Assembly: GCA_905235575.1 (NCBI GenBank)
Contig: CAJOLZ010000004.1
Span: forward strand, 46,043-110,042
Direction of reading: 5' to 3'
DNA: 64,000 nucleotides
Source: an uncultured Bacteroidaceae bacterium
GTDB lineage: Bacteria; Bacteroidota; Bacteroidia; Bacteroidales; Bacteroidaceae
The notes below the pieces were generated by a model. It saw nothing but the letters and a program-made list of their open reading frames with translations, was not told the DNA's origin and did not search any database. Of this stretch, positions 34,221 to 43,501 are shown piece after piece; the first letter of the stretch is position 1, and the number at the start of each line of letters is the position of its first letter. A program made the position numbers and the translations under genes.

Positions 34221-35930
34221 ATGAAACAGGAAATCTGCAACCGAATCGAGGCACTGCGCCAATGGATGAACGAACAGGAACTGGGTGGCATGGTGCTGCC
34301 CACGATGGATCCTCACAACTCGGAATATGTGGCTGCCCACTGGCAGGCGAGGCAATGGTTCAGCGGATTCACGGGCAGTGCCGGCACACTCGTGGTGACA
34401 CCCACGGAGGCTTGTCTGTGGACCGACTCGCGCTATTGGCTGCAAGCCACGGAACAACTCTCGGGAACGCCTATCGACCTGATGCGCGAGGGCGAAGACG
34501 AGGAACTCGCCGTGTGGATGGAGAAGCACGTTGCAGGGCGCATCGGATTTCCCGAGGACATGATGGTGAGCCAGCTCTACGCCGAGATTTTCACAGTAAA
34601 CACGTCGCAGAGCGCCACTCCCCTGCCCGCCGCAGCACTCGACGCGCTGTGGCCCGACCGCCCGTCGCTGCCGTTCTCGAAAGCCGAAGTGATGCCCGAG
34701 AACCTGGCCGGGGAAGCAGCGGAGAGCAAGATGCAGCGCATCGTGAAGTGGTTGGAAGAAAAACAAGGCAACGAACTCTTTATCAGCGAGCTGTCGGAGA
34801 TATGCTGGACGCTGAATCTGCGCGCCGACGACATACCGTACAACCCATTCCTCATCTCGTTCCTGCTGCTCCGCACCGACGGAAATCACGTGCTCTATAC
34901 CCATCAGGAACAACTGGACAGCGAGGTGAGACGCCATCTCGAATCGCTACATATAAGCATCCGCCCCTATGACGAAGGGCTGCGCATCCAGCAGGAACGG
35001 CTGAAGGTGGAGACGGAGGAAAGCCCCGTGGCCGCCTTCCGCGCACGGAAGAACGATGCCGAGATTGCAGGGTTCAGAGAGGCGCACGTGAGAGACGGCG
35101 TGGCCATGGTACGCTTCATGAGGCGGCTGGAGGAGACGAGAAACGAAGAATGGACGGAGCTGAGGGTGGACAGAGAACTGACCGCACTGCGCGCCGAGCA
35201 ACCCGGATTCCGTGGGTTGAGTTTCGAGACCATCGCTGCCAGCGGCCCACACGGAGCCATCGTACACTACGAGGCAACGGAAGAGACATCTGCCGTACTG
35301 GCCGACCACGGCTTCCTGCTGCTGGACAGCGGTGCCCACTACGACTGCGGAACCACCGACATCACGCGCACCATCGCCCTGGGCAGCCTCACCGACGAGG
35401 AACGGCACGTCTATACACTGGTGCTGCGCGGCCATCTGCAGTTGCAAAACATGCACTTTCCCGAAGGCACCACGGGCTTGCAACTGGACACGGCAGCACG
35501 TGCGTCAATGTGGCGCGAGGGCTACGACTTCGGCCATGGCACGGGACACGGCGTGGGGCATCGGCTTGGGGTGCACGAGGGACCGGTGCAGATACGCAAA
35601 AACGTGCGCGCATGTACATTATTAGATATACGCGCGCGACAGGTAATCACCGACGAGCCGGGAATCTACGTTGAAGGACGCTTCGGAGTGCGCATCGAAA
35701 ACATGCTTCTGTGCCAGGAGGCCGGCGCAACCGAATTCGGCCGATTCCTGCGCTTCGAACCGCTGACACTGTGCCCCTACGACCTGCGGGCCATCGACCC
35801 AGAAATGCTCTCCGCTGAGGAGCGAGGCTGGCTAAACGAATATCACCGGCACGTACGCATCACGCTGGAGCCGCTGCTCGACGACCCCGCCGACCGCCGC
35901 TGGCTGCAAGAGGCTACCAGACCTCTGTGA
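34221..35930 (+). CDS. Xaa-Pro aminopeptidase (aminopeptidase P, M24B)
   Basis: This 569-residue cytoplasmic enzyme removes N-terminal residues that precede proline. It has two creatinase-like N-terminal domains (LRQWMNEQELGGMVLPTMDP ... WFSGFTGSAGTLVVT) and a C-terminal pita-bread domain. The dinuclear metal ligands are visible as D in LLLDSGAHYDCG and TTDITRTI, H in GHGTGHGVGHRLGVHEGP, and E in ITDEPGIYVEG and RIENMLL. All five ligands are present, so it should be active. It is a little shorter than the usual Bacteroidetes form (about 595). It stands alone between its own promoter and repeat R8. Confidence 0.94.
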   Translation: MKQEICNRIEALRQWMNEQELGGMVLPTMDPHNSEYVAAHWQARQWFSGFTGSAGTLVVTPTEACLWTDSRYWLQATEQLSGTPIDLMREGEDEELAVWMEKHVAGRIGFPEDMMVSQLYAEIFTVNTSQSATPLPAAALDALWPDRPSLPFSKAEVMPENLAGEAAESKMQRIVKWLEEKQGNELFISELSEICWTLNLRADDIPYNPFLISFLLLRTDGNHVLYTHQEQLDSEVRRHLESLHISIRPYDEGLRIQQERLKVETEESPVAAFRARKNDAEIAGFREAHVRDGVAMVRFMRRLEETRNEEWTELRVDRELTALRAEQPGFRGLSFETIAASGPHGAIVHYEATEETSAVLADHGFLLLDSGAHYDCGTTDITRTIALGSLTDEERHVYTLVLRGHLQLQNMHFPEGTTGLQLDTAARASMWREGYDFGHGTGHGVGHRLGVHEGPVQIRKNVRACTLLDIRARQVITDEPGIYVEGRFGVRIENMLLCQEAGATEFGRFLRFEPLTLCPYDLRAIDPEMLSAEERGWLNEYHRHVRITLEPLLDDPADRRWLQEATRPL

Positions 35931-35957
35931 GGCACGGACTCGGCATCATGTCCCCAA

Positions 35958-36001
35958 CACACCGTTGAATGACGGATGTCGCACCACGGTGCGTTTTCCT
36001 T
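35958..36001 (+). repeat. 22-bp repeat element R8 (one clear and one degenerate unit)
   Basis: Units start at 35958 (degenerate) and 35980, ending GTGCGTTTT. This is the shortest copy of the family, between the convergent aminopeptidase and fasciclin genes. Confidence 0.6.
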
Positions 36002-36042
36002 CTCATGCAGGGACAGCCAATAATCTTCAATCAAGAAAGCAC

Positions 36043-36086
36043 AAAAAAGCGGCAGGGCAACACCCGGATGAGGGTTGCCCTGCCGC
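36043..36086 (-). terminator. Terminator of the fasciclin lipoprotein gene
   Basis: Perfect 12-bp stem GCGGCAGGGCAA / TTGCCCTGCCGC (36049-36060 with 36075-36086), followed on the minus strand by TTTTTT (36048-36043). It lies 25 bases after the stop at 36112. Confidence 0.88.
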
Positions 36087-36111
36087 AAATTATCTCGCTA
36101 CGGATAGTATC

Positions 36112-38253
36112 TTACCAGATATCCTCCGGCTTCTCAGGATTGTCGTACACTTCCTTCGGGCAGAATTCCATGTAGTCCATGTAGAACTCTTTCTTGTCGG
36201 AATCGAGCACCGACTTCATACGCATGTAGTATGTCTTGTCGGGATCCATGGTACCGCGCCACATGATACGGCGTATGTTCTCTCGGTTGTTGCTGTTCAC
36301 ACCGCGCTCGGTTGCGCCACGCTCGTACACCGAGTTGCAGCCCTTCATAACCATATTGTTGCGCAGACGGTGGTCGATTTCAGCATCGTAGTCGGGGTCG
36401 CCCGTGTCGTCCTCCCAACCAAATAGTTTCTGGTTCGTAGCATTCTGGAATCCGCGTGTCAGGTCGAGAGGAATACCGGCCACAGGAAGGTTGTTGAGGT
36501 CGGAACCGAAGTAAATCTGCTGCACACCGCGGTTGCCATTTGCCAGCACACAATAGCGGAACTCATAGGTTCCACGGCGCGGCACGGGCGGCAACTTGAT
36601 GGTGATGTCAAAGTGACCCACAGCCTTCATCTCGTCGTGATAGAGGTTACACCAGTCATAGTTATATGCGTTGTAATAGACGAAATTGGTCTGTTCGCTT
36701 TGTGAGAAATTCTCGAAGTAGGGATAAATGGCATCGTTCGGGATATACACGAACTGATTGCGCTTATCGCTGGACCTCTTTTGGCGGATTTCATTTGTCA
36801 TGGCCTCAGGCATACAGCTCATGCCATCGAAACGGATACGCTGCTTGGCCAGGTTGTCACGAGTGGCATCGTTATAGGAAAGCGGAGCATCAATCTCGTA
36901 AATGTTACAGTTGATCATGTCGCTCGTATTCGTATGTCCGCTGTTGGTGAGAATCTTGCAACCCACCTTGTCGTCGTCGCAGGCGATTTCCTGTCCATTG
37001 TCGCTACGTCCGTCGGCAATGATGGGGAAACGGTTGATGTAGATACCTTGGCTGGCCTTTGTCTCGATGAGTTTGAAGAGACGACGCTTGCCCATGGTGC
37101 TGTAATACTCACATACGGGAATCGTGTAGTTGTATGGGTTCGAACTGGAATAGCCAGTCTCATTGACGTGGAATACGAGACGGTCGGTCGCAATCTTCAT
37201 GGGAAGAATGTGATACGTAATCCACTGATTGAGTATGTTATCCTCGCTCTCGTAGCTATCATCGCTCACGAAGACATCTTCGTCAGAATACTGATGGTTG
37301 GCGAGCACCCAACGCTTTATCTCCTCCAAAAGGTCTGGCCCCTTGGGGTCGATGCCCTGCGAAACCCAGAATTCATCAGGCTCCAGGAAGAGCGTGAAGC
37401 CATACTTGCGATGCTGCGGAGCATAGCCGGTCTCGTTCTCTGCAAAGCCCAGGGAATTCATGCCCGGAAGGTCGGGAATAAGGTTACGCTGGTAAAGGCT
37501 CTCATACACTTCGTCACGCACAACATTGAGCGTATCGAGCAGGCCACAAGCCTGAATCACACGAAATGCAGCCAAGAAACCGTCCTTCTGCTTGTCAAGT
37601 GATTCCTGAATAAAGGTAGCGGCTGTCACATCTTTCGGTGCGATAACCTTTCCAATCTGATGAATCACACCGTTCAGGCACAAGATGTCACGCTGTGTCA
37701 AGCTGATGGGATGGTCCTGATTGATATAGATACTGTCAGGGAAGTTAGGCACATAATGTACTGCCAGTTTGTGGTCGTTGAGGGTTGCAAGCGGGAACTC
37801 TGCCATGTCTATCTCGGGGAAGCGGCCAGACTCGTAGTAGGTCTCATCAGCACCGTCAATGATAGAGTTATACACTACCACCTTGCGGATAGAGTCGAGT
37901 TTCATGCTGTCGAGGAAAGCATCCCACGAAGCACCTGTCATCATTTCGTGCAGCGAATCCTCGGCTGCCAAATCTTCCAGATACTGCTGGATAGCCTCGT
38001 TGGTGGGCGCAAACACGGTATAGTGGCCGCGCGCGGTCATCAACTGTCCCACTGTGCTTTCGCTAATCTCAGAGACGGGAACCAGTTTAAGCAGATTCAC
38101 ATAGGTCGAATAGGCATCATGTCTCTCCAGATACGACATGACGGTGTCGTACTTGAACACGTATCGTGCCGAAGTATCGACATCTTCCTTACACCCCACT
38201 ACGACTATAGCAAGGAGCATCAGGAATAGCTTCTGAATTGTTCTTTTTTTCAT
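36112..38253 (-). CDS. Fasciclin-domain lipoprotein (paralogue 1)
   Basis: This 713-residue protein has a lipoprotein signal (KKRTIQKLFLMLLAIVVVGC). FAS1-type boxes are visible: HYTVFAPTNEAIQQYLE (about residues 77-93), CLNGVIHQIGKVIAP at the end of the first domain, KYGFTLFLEPDEFW in a second, and ITYHILPMKIATDRLV near 350. The C-terminal half (about 400-713) is a beta-rich domain ending MDYMEFCPKEVYDNPEKPED, with no other recognised motif. Fasciclin lipoproteins in Bacteroidetes often accompany SusC/SusD nutrient-uptake genes and are surface or periplasmic. The substrate is unknown. It has a full-length paralogue at 61400-63532 with the same domain order and nearly the same last 40 residues. 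Confidence 0.8.
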   Translation of the reverse strand: MKKRTIQKLFLMLLAIVVVGCKEDVDTSARYVFKYDTVMSYLERHDAYSTYVNLLKLVPVSEISESTVGQLMTARGHYTVFAPTNEAIQQYLEDLAAEDSLHEMMTGASWDAFLDSMKLDSIRKVVVYNSIIDGADETYYESGRFPEIDMAEFPLATLNDHKLAVHYVPNFPDSIYINQDHPISLTQRDILCLNGVIHQIGKVIAPKDVTAATFIQESLDKQKDGFLAAFRVIQACGLLDTLNVVRDEVYESLYQRNLIPDLPGMNSLGFAENETGYAPQHRKYGFTLFLEPDEFWVSQGIDPKGPDLLEEIKRWVLANHQYSDEDVFVSDDSYESEDNILNQWITYHILPMKIATDRLVFHVNETGYSSSNPYNYTIPVCEYYSTMGKRRLFKLIETKASQGIYINRFPIIADGRSDNGQEIACDDDKVGCKILTNSGHTNTSDMINCNIYEIDAPLSYNDATRDNLAKQRIRFDGMSCMPEAMTNEIRQKRSSDKRNQFVYIPNDAIYPYFENFSQSEQTNFVYYNAYNYDWCNLYHDEMKAVGHFDITIKLPPVPRRGTYEFRYCVLANGNRGVQQIYFGSDLNNLPVAGIPLDLTRGFQNATNQKLFGWEDDTGDPDYDAEIDHRLRNNMVMKGCNSVYERGATERGVNSNNRENIRRIMWRGTMDPDKTYYMRMKSVLDSDKKEFYMDYMEFCPKEVYDNPEKPEDIW

Positions 38254-38286
38254 TCTATTTTAGTCTTTAGTTTAGTTTCGTAGCCA

Positions 38287-38537
38287 CAAATATAGGAACT
38301 TTTTATAAAAAAAGCGCATCAACTATTGAAAAAATGTTCAAAAGTGTAAAATAAAAGACATTTATTAACATTTTTTACACATCAGGGTGAGGTATGACTG
38401 CGTTTAATCTTTCTGAGACCTTATAGAATTTCCCGCAAAATGATGATGGAGTATATTGCATTTTCAGCAACACGACCGCACGAAATGCATTTTTTTCGTT
38501 CTTTTCTTCCGAGGTTCCGAATATATATGTACTTTTG
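38287..38537. promoter_or_regulatory. Divergent promoter region between fasciclin (-) and aldose epimerase (+) genes
   Basis: The 345-bp gap holds a minus-strand TATATTTG (38287-38294) and a plus-strand TACTTTTG (38530-38537). Between them, interleaved inverted repeats occur: AATGTT/AACATT and GTGTAAAA/TTTTACAC, at 38333-38380. Neither promoter has a clear -33 at the right distance. The inverted repeats may be regulator sites. Confidence 0.5.
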
Positions 38538-38598
38538 CATGAGAATTCACCGTTTGAAAAACATCAAATAACTGAATCATAACCCTAAAACAAAAAAC

Positions 38599-39756
38599 AT
38601 GAAGAAAATGATTTTTGCCAGCCTCGCCCTTTTGGCAGGCCTTGGCCTGACCTCCTGTGGTGGTCAGAAGAATGCTACGGAAGAGGCTCCCGAGTTGACT
38701 CTTTCCGGTCTGAATCCCACTGATTTCCAGACAGACAGCACAGCGCTTTTCGTACTGAAGAACAATGCCGGCATGGAGGTCTGCCTCACCAATTTCGGCG
38801 GTCGCATCGTCAGCATCGTAGTGCCTGACAAGGACGGCAACCCCACCGACGTATGTCTGGGCCACGACAACATTGACGACTACGTGAAGTATGGTGCACA
38901 GGGATGCAACTTCGGTGCGCTCATCGGACGCTATGGCAACCGCATCGGAGACAGCAAGTTCACACTCGACGGCGAGGAGTATCAGCTCATTCCCAACAAC
39001 AATGGCAACAGCCTGCATGGCGGTGGCCCGATTGCTTTCCACAACCGCATTTGGGACTACAATCAGGTTTCAGACACACAGATTGACTTCACCACCTTCA
39101 GCCCCGACGGTGAGGACGGATACCCCGGCAACCTGAATGTGAAGGTGACTTATTCGCTCACGGAGGATAACACACTGACTATCGCTTATGAGGCCACGAC
39201 CGACAAGGCTACGATTCTGAACCTGACCAACCACTGCTACTTCAACCTCAGCGGCGACGGTTCCAAGGACTGCCTCGACGAGATTCTGCAGCTCGATGCC
39301 AACGAGATTACGGCCATCAACAGCGCAGTATTGCCCACTGGCGAGATTCTTTCGGTCGAGGGCACTCCCTTCGACTTCCGCACCCCCGCAGTGGTGGGTG
39401 ACGGCATCAACCAAACCGACAATGAGCAGATTGTAAACGGCAGTGGATTCGATCACAACTGGATTCTGAATCCCGAACGCGACCTGACCGCCGCCTTCGG
39501 AAGCATCTACGACCCCAACAGCGGCATCGTGATGGAGATGTTCACCGACCAGCCCGCCGTACAGTTTTATGCCGGCAACTTCCTCAACGGAGGCTTCGTA
39601 GGAAAGAAGGGTGTCAAGAATCCTAAACGTAGTGCTTTCTGTTTCGAGACCCAGCACTATCCCGACAGTCCCAACCACCCGTCGTTCCCCTCGACTGTGC
39701 TGCGTCCGGGCGAGGTTTATTCCACCTGCACTGCCTATAAGTTCAGTGTGAAATAA
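38599..39756 (+). CDS. galM: Aldose 1-epimerase (mutarotase), lipoprotein
   Basis: This 385-residue protein has a lipoprotein signal (MKKMIFASLALLAGLGLTSC). The galactose mutarotase motifs follow: NFGALIGRYGNRIGDSKFTL, NSLHGGGPIAFHNRIW, LTNHCYFNLSGDG with the catalytic base region, and FCFETQHYPDSPNHPSFPST with the catalytic glutamate in FET. It interconverts alpha and beta anomers of hexoses. The signal places it in the periplasm, next to a GH97 glycosidase gene, consistent with processing sugars freed outside the cytoplasm. The two genes are convergent, so they are not one operon. Repeat R9 separates them. Confidence 0.93.
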   Translation: MKKMIFASLALLAGLGLTSCGGQKNATEEAPELTLSGLNPTDFQTDSTALFVLKNNAGMEVCLTNFGGRIVSIVVPDKDGNPTDVCLGHDNIDDYVKYGAQGCNFGALIGRYGNRIGDSKFTLDGEEYQLIPNNNGNSLHGGGPIAFHNRIWDYNQVSDTQIDFTTFSPDGEDGYPGNLNVKVTYSLTEDNTLTIAYEATTDKATILNLTNHCYFNLSGDGSKDCLDEILQLDANEITAINSAVLPTGEILSVEGTPFDFRTPAVVGDGINQTDNEQIVNGSGFDHNWILNPERDLTAAFGSIYDPNSGIVMEMFTDQPAVQFYAGNFLNGGFVGKKGVKNPKRSAFCFETQHYPDSPNHPSFPSTVLRPGEVYSTCTAYKFSVK

Positions 39757-39770
39757 CAGACTGACGAAAT

Positions 39771-39871
39771 ACGCACCACGCTTTTCCGCACGACGCACCG
39801 TGCTGCGAAAGGCAACGCACCGTGCTGCGACGACCATCGCACCACGGTGCGTTTTTTAACCTGAATCGGTC
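39771..39871 (+). repeat. 22-bp repeat element R9 with adjoining AACCTGAATCGGTC motif
   Basis: Units start at 39771, 39793, 39815 and 39837, ending in GTGCGTTTTTT. The AACCTGAATCGGTC motif follows immediately (39858-39871). It lies between the convergent galM and GH97 genes. Confidence 0.82.
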
Positions 39872-39906
39872 GCTCGGATTTAACTTTTCAAGGAAACTGT
39901 TTTCTG

Positions 39907-42264
39907 CTACTGCCCCACTTCGCGGATAGCAATGCGGTCCACGTCGGGAGCCCATCCGTCGGAGGGAGCACGCAGTGTGATGGTGTTGTCGCCCTTCCGC
40001 AGGTGCAGTTTCATCTTATACCAACCCAATCCCTGGGGACCATACGTATTGTACGACGAGGCATTTCCGCGCATCGTTATCGTTCCTGCCGACGTTCCGT
40101 TCAGCAGAATTTCGGTGCTGCGGTCCTCCTCCGTCGAATAATAAATGGTCACGACATACTCGCCCTCGCGCTTGGCCTTCACACGTCTGAACGAGAGCGA
40201 GCGTCCCAGCCCGATATCGCCCACCATGGCACCGGCCGAGGCATAGAGCGCCTCGGCCTTTTTTATGGTCAGGCCCTCGGAGAGCAGGTTGGCCTTTGCC
40301 TCGGCTTCGTAGATTATTTCGCGTCGAGGTGTGGGCAACGTGGCGTCTTCGGAGATTTGCACGAGGAAACCACCGCCGTCCATCTCGGGGATGCGGAGGA
40401 TGGTTGAGCGCGAGACGGTGCGACGTTCAAACACCATGTCGGTGCGGCACGTACCATCGCGATAGATGTATGCCGTGTAGGTCTTTCCCTTGGGCAGGAA
40501 CGTGAGGGGCAGACGTGCCGTGCGCTCCCCGACCGTAGCACCTGAGAGCCACCAGTCGGTGCCGTTGCGGCGCGCTATGGTCGTGTATTGTTGCACCTCG
40601 GCTTCCAGCAATCGGCTCTCGTCCCATGTCGCAGGGATGCGCCTCATCACGTCAAGTCCCAGGAAATACCGCAGGTTCTCTGGACTTTCGCATACGTGCA
40701 AAAGACCGTTTTCGAAACCCACGAGCAAGCCCATGCGCTGTGCCTGAGAGACGTTGGAAAGCAGTGTTCCCATGCGCAGGGCGAAGTCGCCGGGAGTGAA
40801 ATCGGCCTGACCGATGACATTGCGTGTCAGGAACAGGTTCACGTGGTGCTCGGCATTCATGGCTGCCTCACGCTGTCGGTTCCAAAAATTCTGTTCGCCG
40901 CCCAGCACCGCCTCGTACGAAAGCAGGTGGGGATAGGTGCGGCGCAAGCCCGATGGACGTGTGCATCCATGGAAGTTCACCAGCATGTGATGACGTGCGG
41001 CACAGCGCAGCAGGTTCTCCATGCGCTGCATCGTTTCGTGCGAATCGTCCTCCCAGAAGTCAACCTTGATGCCGGCAATTCCCCACTTCTCCCATTCGGA
41101 AAGGGTGGCGTCCATCTGTTCGTTCGAGAAAGCCTTGTTGTATTCCAGCACGGCCGTTTCCCACAGCAGCACCTTCACGCCCTTTTGCCGGGCATAGTCC
41201 ACGGTCTGGCGTATGGTGGCTGCGTTCCATCCGGCATCCACCAGAATGTACTCCCAACCCATATCCGCAGCCAGATCGACGTAGAGACTATCGGCTCCCT
41301 CACGTGTATAAGGCTCATATCCGCAGCCGTCGGTGCCGCCCCAGTCCCACGAGGCGCGCCCCGGCCGAATCCAATCGGTATCGGTCATCTGCGTGGGTGG
41401 GTTCAGACTTTCCGTCATTACCGACTCGAAGATGGTGGACAGCGAGCCTGTGATGGCCATGCGCCAGGGTGTGTGGAGTGGCAGGGAGAGTCTGAGACGC
41501 TGCGGTTTGTCCTCGGCAAAGTCCTTCGTATTTCCGGCATAGCTGAACGAGAATTCGCCCTCGCGGTCTTCGGCTCGCAGGAGCGACGACGAGTATCTGC
41601 CGTCGTTGGCTGCCTCGCTCAGCAGCAGATAGTCCGTGGCGTTGCTCACCAATGCAGGTGCATTCAGGCGGCGGTCACCTTGTTCGGTGAGCATCTGCTG
41701 CCAGTCGTAACGTCGGTAGTACGATTCGTAGGGATAGTTTGGTGAGTTGATGCCTCCGATGAATTTCGAGCCCAGACAGTAGTCGAAGTCGGCAACGCGC
41801 AGGCGGCTGCAGTCGTCGGTGATGGTGAGCGAGGCGATTTCCTCCGAGCTGCCCACCGTGTAGCGAAACGCGAAGCCATCGTCGTAGATGCGGAAGAACA
41901 CCCCCAGCGAAAGGTTCCGTTCGCCGCGCAGGGAGAGTGACAGTTGGCGGCAATGGTTCCGGCAGAGGCGGTGTTTTCCGGAAAAGAGCGTATATTCCTC
42001 GTTTACCTCGTCCGTGCTTTTCGAGACAAAGGTGAGCGCGCGACTCAGGTCGGCCTCCTCCGTAACCAGGCCCAGGGGCGAAAGTTCCACCAGACGACGA
42101 CCGTCGCGAAGCACTTCGTACGACAGGCGACCATCATCCAGATGCGCCACCAACTGCAAGTGGCCGTCGGGCGAAGACACCGGATATTCATCGGCACGCA
42201 GGGGCAGGACAGCCACAAAGACAAGGAGCCCTGCCAGAAATTTTTCTCGGGCTTTCATCGGCAA
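39907..42264 (-). CDS. Glycoside hydrolase family 97 protein with C-terminal carbohydrate-binding-like domain
   Basis: This 785-residue secreted enzyme has a signal peptide (KFLAGLLVFVAVLPLRADE). The GH97 N-terminal beta-sandwich opens with SSPDGHLQLVAHLDDGRLSY and includes GVFFRIYDDGFAFRY. The (beta/alpha)8 domain has GRASWDWGG, WEYILVDAGWN, KGVKVLLWETA and IAGIKVDFWEDDSHETMQ. The aspartate in KVDFW sits where retaining GH97 alpha-galactosidases have their nucleophile, so that branch is more likely than the inverting SusB glucoamylase branch (inference). The last 140 residues, from IIYEAEAKANLLSEG, look like a CBM35/CBM6-type module and make the protein longer than most GH97. It starts 6 bases after the methyltransferase gene, so it is in one unit with it. 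Confidence 0.88.
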   Translation of the reverse strand: MPMKAREKFLAGLLVFVAVLPLRADEYPVSSPDGHLQLVAHLDDGRLSYEVLRDGRRLVELSPLGLVTEEADLSRALTFVSKSTDEVNEEYTLFSGKHRLCRNHCRQLSLSLRGERNLSLGVFFRIYDDGFAFRYTVGSSEEIASLTITDDCSRLRVADFDYCLGSKFIGGINSPNYPYESYYRRYDWQQMLTEQGDRRLNAPALVSNATDYLLLSEAANDGRYSSSLLRAEDREGEFSFSYAGNTKDFAEDKPQRLRLSLPLHTPWRMAITGSLSTIFESVMTESLNPPTQMTDTDWIRPGRASWDWGGTDGCGYEPYTREGADSLYVDLAADMGWEYILVDAGWNAATIRQTVDYARQKGVKVLLWETAVLEYNKAFSNEQMDATLSEWEKWGIAGIKVDFWEDDSHETMQRMENLLRCAARHHMLVNFHGCTRPSGLRRTYPHLLSYEAVLGGEQNFWNRQREAAMNAEHHVNLFLTRNVIGQADFTPGDFALRMGTLLSNVSQAQRMGLLVGFENGLLHVCESPENLRYFLGLDVMRRIPATWDESRLLEAEVQQYTTIARRNGTDWWLSGATVGERTARLPLTFLPKGKTYTAYIYRDGTCRTDMVFERRTVSRSTILRIPEMDGGGFLVQISEDATLPTPRREIIYEAEAKANLLSEGLTIKKAEALYASAGAMVGDIGLGRSLSFRRVKAKREGEYVVTIYYSTEEDRSTEILLNGTSAGTITMRGNASSYNTYGPQGLGWYKMKLHLRKGDNTITLRAPSDGWAPDVDRIAIREVGQ

Positions 42265-42270
42265 GAGGTT

Positions 42271-43056
42271 TTATTGGAGCAGGTAGAACGCCGAGGTGGT
42301 GTAGAAATTGCGCACGTATGTCAAGTCTGCGAAGAAAGGCCACAGACGGCGCGGCTGCAGGTGGAACTTCTGTTTGTAATGGGGATTGATGAGCCACAGC
42401 GTGCGGTCCTTGATGCTAAAGCCGGCACCGACCGCCAGTTCTTCGAAACTCTCGATGGGCACACGGGCGCGGCGGATGCTCAACAGCTCGTTGATGTCCT
42501 TTTCCGAAGCGCCGCTCCATTCGAGCAGCGTCGTATACATCGAGAGGGGCAGCAGGTGGATGTATGGCAGTTTGGAAGCGAAGCCGGCGCATATCTGCTG
42601 GTGGCCGCCGAAGGGATTCTGCCAGGCGGGGAAGCCAAAGAAGACGATGCCGCCACGCCGCAGGAAAGGCCGTATGTGTGCAAGGAAATCCTGCTTGTAG
42701 GGCGGTTCTATGTGCTCTATCACGTCGTGGACGAGCACCAGGTCGTAGCGAGCATCCTCGTCGGTCGGCGGTTCGGACTGGATGAAGTTCTGGCAAAGGA
42801 AGGTGCCCTCGTAGCCACTTTCGGCGAAGAACCGCTGGGCATCGGCTATGCGTCCGCTGCTCAGGTCTACGCCCGTCACGCTGCAACCGGCCTCGGCAAA
42901 CGGCAAGAGGTTGCCGCCGTCGCCACAACCTATCTCAAGCACCCGCGTGAAGGGCGTCAGCGGAAGGTAGGGGCGGAGGTAGTCCAGATAATACTCACGC
43001 GCGGTATTCGCCAGCTCGTTGAAATACTGTTTCCTATTGTGGTGTCTCTCTTGCAT
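42271..43056 (-). CDS. Class I SAM-dependent methyltransferase
   Basis: This 261-residue protein has a Rossmann methyltransferase core. Motif I is VLEIGCGDGGNLLPFAEAGC, followed by VTGVDLSSGRI (acidic ribose-binding residue), then YDLVLVHDVIEHIEPPYKQ and LRRGGIVFFGFPAWQNPFGG. No signal peptide or membrane span is visible. The C-terminal part (about 165-261) is longer than in UbiG-like enzymes and has no recognised motif. The substrate is unknown. A lipid, sugar or small molecule would be typical. A consensus promoter lies upstream, and GH97 follows after 6 bases. Confidence 0.82.
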   Translation of the reverse strand: MQERHHNRKQYFNELANTAREYYLDYLRPYLPLTPFTRVLEIGCGDGGNLLPFAEAGCSVTGVDLSSGRIADAQRFFAESGYEGTFLCQNFIQSEPPTDEDARYDLVLVHDVIEHIEPPYKQDFLAHIRPFLRRGGIVFFGFPAWQNPFGGHQQICAGFASKLPYIHLLPLSMYTTLLEWSGASEKDINELLSIRRARVPIESFEELAVGAGFSIKDRTLWLINPHYKQKFHLQPRRLWPFFADLTYVRNFYTTSAFYLLQ

Positions 43057-43135
43057 GGTCTGTTCCCGATTGAGATATTATATAAATAAGGTACGTAGCG
43101 AATTTTGCTGCCGCGCACCACGCAGAAGCGCTCTG

Positions 43136-43167
43136 CAAAGTTACGACGAAGCGAGCGAAAAGCCAAA
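43136..43167 (-). promoter_or_regulatory. Promoter of the methyltransferase-GH97 unit
   Basis: Minus-strand TTTG (43164-43167), TAACTTTG at 43136-43143, with 20 bases between. It lies about 80 bases before the methyltransferase ATG. The GACCCGAATCGGTC motif (43175-43188) sits just upstream. Confidence 0.7.
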
Positions 43168-43258
43168 TTTATTTGACCCGAATCGGTCATTCACTCACAT
43201 CAGCGTGAAAATTGTTTCGAGTCGATTGCCGATGGTGTCCTTGAAACAGCGTCCGGAA

Positions 43259-43347
43259 ACGCACCACGCTGCGACGCGCAACGCACCACGGTGCGACAGC
43301 CGACGCAGCACGGTGCGACAGCCGTCGCACCGTGCTGCGTTTTTTTC
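43259..43347 (+). repeat. 22-bp repeat element R10 (four units)
   Basis: Units start at 43259, 43281, 43303 and 43325, ending in CTGCGTTTTTTT. Each neighbouring pair can form a hairpin. It lies between asd and the methyltransferase gene, both on the minus strand. The 445-bp gap also holds the promoter above and the asd terminator. Confidence 0.85.
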
Positions 43348-43415
43348 ACTCCGAAGGACAAATGCTGCGAGACGTTACCATCAGCACGATGCGGCGAGCA
43401 ATATCAATAGGGCAC

Positions 43416-43440
43416 AAAAAAAGCCTCACCTACAAGAGGC
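43416..43440 (-). terminator. Terminator of asd
   Basis: Stem GCCTC / GAGGC (43440-43436 with 43427-43423), extended by outer wobble pairs, followed on the minus strand by TTTTTTT (43422-43416). Confidence 0.75.
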
Positions 43441-43501
43441 AAGGCTATTTTGTCGGTACGAAGACCGATTCGATTCCCGTATTTTCGGAGAACGGTCTTT
43501 G